From positions 1 through 6,403 of the forward strand of contig JAGBSR010000228.1 of assembly GCA_017631745.1 (NCBI GenBank): 6,403 bases of DNA, read 5' to 3'. The position numbers and the translations under genes are program-made. Below the pieces are notes generated by a model. That model ran no database searches, was not told the DNA's origin, and saw only the letters and a list, made by a program, of their open reading frames with translations. Positions 1 to 4,970 of this stretch are shown piece after piece (the stretch's first letter is position 1; every line of letters starts with the position of its first letter). The DNA comes from Clostridia bacterium. GTDB lineage: Bacteria > Bacillota > Clostridia > Oscillospirales > Acutalibacteraceae.

Positions 1-17
1 AATAGTAATAAACTTTT

Positions 18-44
18 CAGGAAGCCTCGTGCTTCCTGTTTTTT
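18..44 (+). terminator. Rho-independent terminator of an upstream gene outside the window
   Basis: An 8-bp perfect stem, CAGGAAGC (18-25) with GCTTCCTG (31-38), has the loop CTCGT and is followed by six T (39-44). The orientation ends rightward transcription entering from the left edge. Three successive in-frame stop triplets (TAG TAA TAA, 3-11) lie just before it, which would fit the end of a coding region, but too little is present to identify that gene. Confidence 0.85.
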
Positions 45-54
45 GTTTCTGCTG

Positions 55-151
55 AAGGTCGGGCGGCGGCTCCATACCCGAACTTCGTTCGGGTCGGCTA
101 CGGCAGTAGCCGTAAATCGTTTTGCGATTTAATGGAGCCGCCTCTCGCCTT
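55..151. repeat. Cloverleaf palindromic element (perfect four-way junction)
   Basis: An outer stem, GGCGGCTCCAT (65-75) with ATGGAGCCGCC (132-142), encloses three hairpins placed end to end. Hairpin 1 is 76-83/87-94 (8 bp, loop TTC), hairpin 2 is 95-101/106-112 (7 bp, loop GGCA), and hairpin 3 is 113-119/125-131 (7 bp, loop TTTTG). No nucleotide at the junction is unpaired. The outer stem continues outward to about 55/151 with one mismatch (64/143), a bulged T59 and a wobble. The element is GC-rich compared with its flanks. It lies between two terminators that face each other, has no ORF, and lacks tRNA features. It is best read as a mobile palindromic repeat (REP- or MITE-like) or a structured RNA/DNA element. 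The structure is directly visible; the function is unknown. Confidence 0.85.
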
Positions 152-168
152 TACCACCAACTTAAAAT

Positions 169-205
169 AAAAAAAGGACAGACCTGCAATTTGCAGCATC
201 TGTCC
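169..205 (-). terminator. Rho-independent terminator of the kinase-like gene
   Basis: On the minus strand a hairpin forms from GGACAGA (complement of 199-205) and TCTGTCC (complement of 176-182). An inner stem CTGCA/TGCAG (184-188 with 192-196) stacks across a small asymmetric internal loop. Seven T (complement of 169-175) follow. It starts 8 bp after the stop codon of the leftward gene at 214-1971. Confidence 0.88.
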
Positions 206-213
206 CTTAAGGC

Positions 214-1971
214 TTAATATTTAGTTTCAATTCTTATCTGCAAGGGCAGAGTGATAACTGAGTCTGATACGATTGCGCCCTCTTCAAAGCAGAGATAATA
301 CTGATAGTTTTCGGGCTCATAATAGAAGTCGGAATCTTCAACTATGACAGTGCAGAGAATATTGCCGCCGAAATCCTCACTGATTTCCGCTGTCATATTT
401 GCAGAAACCTTCTGAATAAGAGAGGTGCCGACCATCTGATAAAGATAGACCTTGGTTGCCATAAGGTTTTCGCCGAGATTGTCGCCTATAGTCAGCACCA
501 CTTCGTCGAAAAATTCGTCTTCGGGAATTTCTTCCAGGTTGTAGCTGCTGATTTTCATATAGGTTCTGCCGTCGTCGGATTTGTCGCCGTTTTTGCGGTT
601 TGTGCTGACGAGTGTAGGTTCTTCCAAGGGTTCGGTTATTTCTTCTGTTGTGGACTCCGCCGTAGTGGTTTCAGTGGTAGTTTCCTCGGTAGTGGTCTCT
701 TCTGTTGTAGTTTCTTCGGTTGTTGACTCTTCTGTTGACTCCTCGGTGGTTTCTTCTGTAGTGGTTTCTGTTGTTGTCTGAGTGGGAGGAGCAAGAGTTG
801 TTGAGGTGTGCTCGGTGGTAGTTTTATCCTTGCCGTCTGAGCCTGATTTGACGATTAAAGCCACAACCAGAGCTAACACTATAACGAGGCCGAAAACAAG
901 GAAGTACCAACGTTTTTTTGGTGATTCTTCATCATCGTAATCGTTGTCATAAACATCGTCGTATGTTTCTTCTGTTGCTTCCTCAGCAGGGTATTCGTAA
1001 GTGTCAAATCTGATACCGCTGTTGTCGTTTATTTCAAAATTGTTTGCCCGAGGCATAACGGGAGCACTCTGCTGATAAGGGGTGTAGGTTTCAAGCTGAG
1101 AGAGCATAGCGAGAGGAGAAATATATCTCTCGTCTGCCTTGTAGGCTGTTGCTTTTGAAATTATATTTGTGAGCTTGAAATCTGCATTTGCAGGTGTGGG
1201 GAAGGCTTCGCCTCTCATACATTTCGCAAAGGACTGTTCTCTGTCTGAAAGAGATATGGGTGCCGGATAAGGCGGTAAGAAGGGCAGTCGGTTGTTGTTA
1301 AGAAGCTTGTAAAGAAGTATGCCCAAAGCATAAATATCCGATGAGGCATCTCTGAGATAGTTTTTATGATAGAGCTCGGGAGCAATATAAAGAGAGCCGT
1401 CGGTTGTTGTGCTCTCGTAATCGTAAAGACCGAAGTCACCGAGCTTGTAGTTGCCGAAGGAGTCAACATAAATGTTTTCAGGGGTTATGTTGTGGTGTAC
1501 TATGCCTTTTTCTCTGAAGGCGGCCATAGCTCTGCAGATGTCCTTGCCTATTCTTACGGTGTCCTCTTTGCTTATATTTTCAAAGCTGAGATAGTCACTG
1601 AGAGGAGTGAGCAAATCAACCAGCATAAGCACATAAAAGCAGGAGGACTCTCTTACGATGGTGAAGTTATGCAGAGAAACGATGTTTTTATTATATGAAA
1701 GAGAACGCATCACAGTCATATTACGGCTCACATTCTGCTGCAGCAGGTCAAGATATTCATCAACGTTGTTATACTTGCCCGATGCGATGACACGGCTGAG
1801 CTCTCTGTCGCTTGAGGGGAATTTGACTGTTTTGAGTCCGAAATAATCCTTCTGCACTCCGTCAGTTCTGTAGGCTCTGTAAAACTTTGAGTTTTTACCT
1901 TCGGATATTTTTGTTTCGATATATACCGAGCCGAATAAAGGCTCCATATCTCTGAGCTTTTCTATGTTCAA
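214..1971 (-). CDS. Membrane-anchored protein kinase-like receptor, probable pseudokinase
   Basis: 585 aa. Residues about 16-295 form a Hanks-type Ser/Thr kinase fold: VAIK-type Lys47 (GLK), DFG at 179-181, APE at 197-199 and Asp212 in SDIYALG. Catalytic elements are degraded. The Gly loop reads ISEGKNSKFY (first and third Gly lost). The helix-C Glu appears to be Asn84. The catalytic loop reads HHNITPEN (159-166) where HRDxKPxN is expected, so the general-base Asp is Asn161 and the Lys is Thr163. Residues 325-349 are acidic and Tyr-rich. One transmembrane helix (about 355-374) follows KKR, giving N-in/C-out topology. A Thr/Glu linker (about 384-447) leads to an unrecognised domain (about 470-585) with alternating hydrophobic residues that suggest beta structure. 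There are no PASTA repeats. The TTG start is chosen because AAAGGAG lies 8 nt upstream; Met9 lacks such a site. It is transcribed divergently from the O-acetylation operon, so signalling to that system is an inference. Weak kinase activity cannot be excluded. Confidence 0.9.
   Translation of the reverse strand: MNIEKLRDMEPLFGSVYIETKISEGKNSKFYRAYRTDGVQKDYFGLKTVKFPSSDRELSRVIASGKYNNVDEYLDLLQQNVSRNMTVMRSLSYNKNIVSLHNFTIVRESSCFYVLMLVDLLTPLSDYLSFENISKEDTVRIGKDICRAMAAFREKGIVHHNITPENIYVDSFGNYKLGDFGLYDYESTTTDGSLYIAPELYHKNYLRDASSDIYALGILLYKLLNNNRLPFLPPYPAPISLSDREQSFAKCMRGEAFPTPANADFKLTNIISKATAYKADERYISPLAMLSQLETYTPYQQSAPVMPRANNFEINDNSGIRFDTYEYPAEEATEETYDDVYDNDYDDEESPKKRWYFLVFGLVIVLALVVALIVKSGSDGKDKTTTEHTSTTLAPPTQTTTETTTEETTEESTEESTTEETTTEETTTEETTTETTTAESTTEEITEPLEEPTLVSTNRKNGDKSDDGRTYMKISSYNLEEIPEDEFFDEVVLTIGDNLGENLMATKVYLYQMVGTSLIQKVSANMTAEISEDFGGNILCTVIVEDSDFYYEPENYQYYLCFEEGAIVSDSVITLPLQIRIETKY
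634..783 (-). repeat. Degenerate tandem repeat encoding a Thr/Glu-rich linker
   Basis: Codons for about residues 397-446 of the kinase-like protein consist almost only of Thr, Glu and Ser in units such as TTTEE and STEE. Synonymous codons vary between units, so the DNA repeat is imperfect. This looks like an older, selected linker more than a fresh slippage tract. It lies just outside the membrane and resembles the extended, possibly glycosylated linkers of Gram-positive surface proteins. The opposite strand is open across it (Val/Ser-rich), which is only a by-product of the repeat. Confidence 0.8.
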
Positions 1972-1979
1972 TCTGAAGG

Positions 1980-1986
1980 CTCCTTT
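1980..1986 (-). promoter_or_regulatory. Ribosome binding site deciding the TTG start of the kinase-like gene
   Basis: The minus strand reads AAAGGAG, 8 nt upstream of the TTG at 1971-1969. This strong, well-spaced site is the reason for preferring the TTG over the downstream in-frame ATG at codon 9. Confidence 0.85.
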
Positions 1987-2015
1987 CCTGGAATTTTAAA
2001 ATAACTGTATAGTTA

Positions 2016-2044
2016 ATAATATCATTTATGTCTGTTTAAGTCAA
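2016..2044 (-). promoter_or_regulatory. Sigma-A type promoter for the kinase-like gene
   Basis: On the minus strand, -35 TTGACT (complement of 2039-2044) and -10 TATTAT (complement of 2016-2021) are 17 bp apart. A TG dinucleotide precedes the -10 by one base (extended -10). The predicted start is near 2009, giving a leader of roughly 35-40 nt with the ribosome site near its end. This is the best promoter in the window. Confidence 0.78.
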
Positions 2045-2064
2045 GTTGATGATGACTTAAGACA
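2033..2064. promoter_or_regulatory. Inverted repeat overlapping the kinase promoter -35, candidate operator
   Basis: TTAAGTCA (2036-2043) and TGACTTAA (2053-2060) are perfect 8-bp inverted arms with a 9-bp spacer. They extend outward with TGT (2033-2035) and ACA (2062-2064) if G2061 is bulged. The left arm covers most of the -35 hexamer of the minus-strand promoter, so a bound dimeric regulator could block it. No transcription factor gene is present in the window to assign it to. Confidence 0.5.
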
Positions 2065-2130
2065 ATTTATACGAAAACACGGCGTAAGGTTAATATATTT
2101 TTTACACATCAAGGTGACTGTATCTATTGA

Positions 2131-2165
2131 TTTACGATGAAAAAAGTTGTAAACTATAGTATAAT
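2131..2165 (+). promoter_or_regulatory. Candidate promoter for the O-acetylation operon
   Basis: A perfect TATAAT occurs at 2160-2165, overlapping TATAGT (2155-2160). The most plausible -35 is TTTACG (2131-2136), 18 bp before TATAGT. The perfect TATAAT itself has only a poor -35 (ATGAAA) at 17 bp. TTGTAA (2147-2152) 17 bp before TATTGT (2170-2175) is another option. The -35 side is weak in every reading, which would fit an activated promoter. The leader to the first gene would be about 75-80 nt. Confidence 0.4.
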
Positions 2166-2195
2166 GCGATATTGTGTCAATATTTGCGGTATTGT
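2165..2195 (+). promoter_or_regulatory. 20-bp-spaced direct repeat just downstream of the operon promoter
   Basis: TGCGATATTGT (2165-2175) and TGCGGTATTGT (2185-2195) match in 10 of 11 positions, with start points exactly 20 bp apart, about two helical turns. They lie at the expected transcription start or early leader of the plus-strand operon. That position suits a regulator binding as a tandem dimer, but in such AT-rich DNA chance cannot be dismissed. Confidence 0.35.
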
Positions 2196-2236
2196 AGTAA
2201 TTTTATATATATAATATATATCATAATCAGTTTAAT

Positions 2237-2243
2237 AAAGGTG
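2237..2243 (+). promoter_or_regulatory. Ribosome binding site deciding the TTG start of the SGNH gene
   Basis: AAAGGTG ends 7 nt before the TTG at 2251. The GTG inside this site (2241) is in another frame and gives no long ORF. The TTG followed by Lys-Lys and a hydrophobic stretch gives a sensible signal-anchor N-terminus. Confidence 0.7.
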
Positions 2244-2250
2244 AAAAAAA

Positions 2251-3048
2251 TTGAAAAAAATTGTTATAATTTTGTTTCTTGTTGCAGTTTTATCGGCATA
2301 TCCGATTTTTAATATAGCAGGAATTTCAAGAAGTGCAATTGGGTCTGCTGAAGCGGACTTTTCAGAGGGTAACGGTGTTATTGAAAAGCTCTGGAATTTT
2401 GATGTGAAGCTTGCTCAGAAAAATGTTAAAACAGCTCAGGAAAAAAGAACTGACCCTACGGGCATAAAGCAGAAGGTGAGAGATACCTTAAAAAATCTCG
2501 ATAACGGCAAAACGACCTACAGAAAGGTTTTCAGAAATGTTTATATTGTCGGCGACTCTCTTATGGACGGTCTTGAGGCATATGATATTCTCAATTCAAA
2601 CCATCTGATTACTCAGGTAAGTGCCAGCCTTTATCATCTTAACGACAATGTCAAAAAAATCATAAAAATCAATCCGCCGGTGCTTATTCTGCATTACGGT
2701 GTGAATATGATTGCAACAGAAAAAAAGTATCTGAACAACTATATTGCGATGTATACGGATATCATCGAAAAGCTTCAGGCTTCTCTGCCTGATACGAGAA
2801 TCATAGTCATCGGTATTTTCCCTGTTGACAGAGATATTGCCAAGGCAAAGCGTTTCGGTATGATCGGCGAATATAATAAAAAGCTCAAGGCTATGTGTAA
2901 GGAGCTGGATGTTGAGTATATGGACAGCTCTGCTGTTTTAAAGGCTCACCCCGAGTGCTACGGCAGTGACGGAATACATCTGTCAAAGGCTTTTTACGAG
3001 AAGTACTGGCTGAGATTTATTATCAAAGAGATGGAGATTGTGGGATGA
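2251..3048 (+). CDS. Extracytoplasmic SGNH/GDSL-family hydrolase or acyltransferase
   Basis: 265 aa. A short basic start (MKK) and a hydrophobic segment (about 4-25) indicate a signal peptide or membrane anchor with no lipobox Cys, so the enzyme should act outside the membrane. Residues about 36-92 form a charged spacer. The SGNH fold follows: block I YIVGDSLMDG with nucleophile Ser103, block III HYGVNM with Asn152, and block V DGIH with Asp240 and His243. The complete Ser-Asp-His set predicts an active esterase or O-acyltransferase. The block II glycine is not obvious. The gene heads the operon and its stop overlaps the next start (ATGA). Next to an MBOAT gene, the likely role is moving acetyl or other acyl groups onto or off a surface glycan. 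An unrelated lipase or esterase role is the alternative. The TTG start is supported by AAAGGTG 7 nt upstream. Confidence 0.9.
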   Translation: MKKIVIILFLVAVLSAYPIFNIAGISRSAIGSAEADFSEGNGVIEKLWNFDVKLAQKNVKTAQEKRTDPTGIKQKVRDTLKNLDNGKTTYRKVFRNVYIVGDSLMDGLEAYDILNSNHLITQVSASLYHLNDNVKKIIKINPPVLILHYGVNMIATEKKYLNNYIAMYTDIIEKLQASLPDTRIIVIGIFPVDRDIAKAKRFGMIGEYNKKLKAMCKELDVEYMDSSAVLKAHPECYGSDGIHLSKAFYEKYWLRFIIKEMEIVG

Positions 3049-3518
3049 ATAAGCACAGAGTTTTTGAAATAATTTGTGTTGTTTTCTTGGCTGCTTTTAT
3101 TCTCTTTATGTCGTCAGGTGATTCTTACAGCGACAAAACCGTTGATGAGGTTTTTGAGTTTCTGCCTCAGAGTGCAGAGTTCAAGGAATTTCAGAAGATT
3201 GGCAAGAATAAAATCAAAGAAGAGTTCGGCTTCGAGTTTGACAGCATAGACTCCTTCGTTTACTATGCCAGCGATTCTGTTATGACAGTTGATGAGCTTA
3301 TGATTATAAAGCTCAAAGAAAATGCCAAAGCTGATGATATAACCGAAAAGATAGAACAGCGTGTTAAGGAAAAGCAGATTCTTTTTGAGGGGTACGCTCC
3401 TGAACAGAGTGCCCTTCTTAAAAATTATGCCCTCTCTTATAAAGACGGATTTATCTTTTACTGTGTTTCGGAAAACTCAACCGATGCAATGATATATTTT
3501 TTGGAAAGCTTAAAATAA
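3045..3518 (+). CDS. DUF4358 family protein, signal-anchored
   Basis: 157 aa. A hydrophobic segment (about 7-24) after MNKHR predicts a signal anchor. No lipobox Cys follows it, although many relatives of this kind look like lipoproteins. The remainder matches what I recall of DUF4358: a VDELMIIKLKE strand (82-92), a charged helix (about 93-113), the FEGYAPEQSALL motif (114-125), and a final strand and helix FIFYCVSENSTDAM (136-149). No catalytic residues stand out. The start ATG overlaps the previous stop (ATGA) with GGAG 8 nt upstream, implying translational coupling. DUF4358 genes are often next to MBOAT and DHHW genes in Clostridia (from memory, not searched here). An accessory or scaffold role in acylation, perhaps comparable to AlgF, is inference. 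Confidence 0.82.
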   Translation: MNKHRVFEIICVVFLAAFILFMSSGDSYSDKTVDEVFEFLPQSAEFKEFQKIGKNKIKEEFGFEFDSIDSFVYYASDSVMTVDELMIIKLKENAKADDITEKIEQRVKEKQILFEGYAPEQSALLKNYALSYKDGFIFYCVSENSTDAMIYFLESLK

Positions 3519-3533
3519 TTCAGAGGTGGAATA

Positions 3534-4955
3534 ATGGTTTTCAGCAGTGCCGTATTTCTCTTCGTCTTTTTCCCGCTTACAATGATAGTTTATTTTATGG
3601 TGGGCAGAAGCGGTGACGAAGAAAAAGATATTGCAAAGAAAAACTTAATATTATGCCTTGCGAGTCTGATATTCTATGCCTGGGGCGAGCCTGTTTACAT
3701 AGTGCTTATGTGCCTTAGCATATTCTTCAACTATCATCTCGGACTCGATATGGACATTCACAGAAATGACAGCAGGAAAATGAAGTCCCTGCTGATTTTT
3801 GGCGTATGCTTCAATCTGTTTATGCTGGGCTTTTTCAAATATGCAGGCTTCATTGTTGATAATATAAACTCTCTTTTCGGCCTTGATATTGAGTATGAGG
3901 GTCTGCCCTTGCCTGTCGGTATTTCTTTCTATACCTTCCAGATTTTATCTTATGTTATAGATGTCTATAAGGGTCAGGTAAAGGTGCAGAAAAAGATTGT
4001 CAATTTCGCAACCTATATCACTATGTTCCCTCAGCTTATTGCAGGCCCTATTGTGCAATACAGCGACATTGAAAAGCAACTCAATGAGAGAACCGTTACC
4101 ATAGATAATTTTTATGACGGCATAATATATTTTATAAAGGGTCTTGGCAAAAAAGTACTTTTCGCCAACACAATCGGTGCAGTATACAGTGACATTATTG
4201 CTCAGGGTATCGGTGAGACCTCTGTGGTGACTGCTTGGATATGCATAATCTGCTACACACTTCAGATTTATTTTGACTTCAGCGGCTACAGCGATATGGC
4301 AATAGGTCTGGGTAAGATGTTCGGCTTTGAGTTTGTGCAGAACTTCAATTTCCCCTACAGGGCAACAAGCATCACCGACTTCTGGAGAAGATGGCATATA
4401 AGTCTGAGCAGTTGGTTCAGAGACTATGTATATATCCCTCTCGGAGGCAACAGAAAGGGCGACCTTAGAACAATAATCAACATTCTCATTGTCTGGTCTC
4501 TGACGGGTATGTGGCACGGTGCTGCCTGGAATTTCATTGCCTGGGGTATGTTTTACGGTGTGCTTCTCATTGCCGAGAAATATCTGCTCAAATCCGTACT
4601 CGACAGAATACCTCTTGTGCTCAGACATATAGGAACTCTTATAGTTGTTATGATAGGCTGGGTCTTCTTCTCAAGTGAAAATATGACTCAGGCAACGGAC
4701 TTTATAGGTGCTCTTGTGGGTATGGGCAACGGAAAAATTATAGATAATCAGGCTATGTATCTTTTAAGTGAAAACTTCTTTGCGATTTTGGCTATGGGTC
4801 TTAGTGCGGCAGGCGTATTTGATATGATATCCACAAGAGAGGAGACAAGGCTTTACAAGAGCCTTAAGAGTGCTCTCTATCTTGTGATTTTCGTGCTGTG
4901 TATCGCCTACCTTGTAAGTGAAACCTATAATCCCTTCTTATATTTCAGATTTTAA
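3534..4955 (+). CDS. MBOAT family membrane O-acyltransferase (AlgI/DltB-like)
   Basis: 473 aa, a usual length for AlgI-type proteins, with many hydrophobic segments from the N-terminus to residue 473. Family signatures are all present: LPVGISFYTFQILSYVID (125-142), FPQLIAGPIV (165-174), YFDFSGYSDMAIG (246-258), FWRRWHISLSSWFRDY (283-298) with conserved His288, YIPLGGNRKG (300-309), and LTGMWHGAAWNF (323-334) with the catalytic His328. The C-terminus NPFLYFRF is also typical. It should sit in the cytoplasmic membrane and relay acyl groups, most likely acetyl, from a cytoplasmic donor to an extracytoplasmic partner. The acceptor cannot be read from sequence; a cell-wall or capsular polysaccharide is likely. 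AGAGGTGG precedes the ATG by 4 nt. It lies 15 bp after the DUF4358 gene and 15 bp before the DHHW gene, clearly co-transcribed. No dltA or dltC is visible, so D-alanylation is less likely. Confidence 0.96.
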   Translation: MVFSSAVFLFVFFPLTMIVYFMVGRSGDEEKDIAKKNLILCLASLIFYAWGEPVYIVLMCLSIFFNYHLGLDMDIHRNDSRKMKSLLIFGVCFNLFMLGFFKYAGFIVDNINSLFGLDIEYEGLPLPVGISFYTFQILSYVIDVYKGQVKVQKKIVNFATYITMFPQLIAGPIVQYSDIEKQLNERTVTIDNFYDGIIYFIKGLGKKVLFANTIGAVYSDIIAQGIGETSVVTAWICIICYTLQIYFDFSGYSDMAIGLGKMFGFEFVQNFNFPYRATSITDFWRRWHISLSSWFRDYVYIPLGGNRKGDLRTIINILIVWSLTGMWHGAAWNFIAWGMFYGVLLIAEKYLLKSVLDRIPLVLRHIGTLIVVMIGWVFFSSENMTQATDFIGALVGMGNGKIIDNQAMYLLSENFFAILAMGLSAAGVFDMISTREETRLYKSLKSALYLVIFVLCIAYLVSETYNPFLYFRF

Positions 4956-4970
4956 CCGAGGAAAATAATT

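Noticed and set aside
55..151. Cloverleaf region as a tRNA, riboswitch or CRISPR repeat
   Set aside because: Arm and loop sizes and loop sequences do not fit tRNA. It is not upstream of a gene in leader position, since both flanking transcripts terminate beside it. The hairpins differ from each other, so it is not a CRISPR array.
581..781. Plus-strand Val/Ser-repeat open frame
   Set aside because: It is the mirror image of the Thr/Glu-encoding repeat in the kinase-like gene, so its low complexity follows from the sense repeat.
2201..2224. AT-repeat (TATATATATAATATATATC) as a regulatory hairpin
   Set aside because: It is simple alternating A/T and self-complementary by composition. It may contain a spare -10-like hexamer, but nothing specific can be supported.
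3945..4628. Long open frame on the minus strand (227 codons) inside the MBOAT gene
   Set aside because: It is antisense to the most conserved part of a certain MBOAT coding region, has no recognisable motifs, and has no ribosome site or promoter. It is a by-product of codon use on the sense strand.
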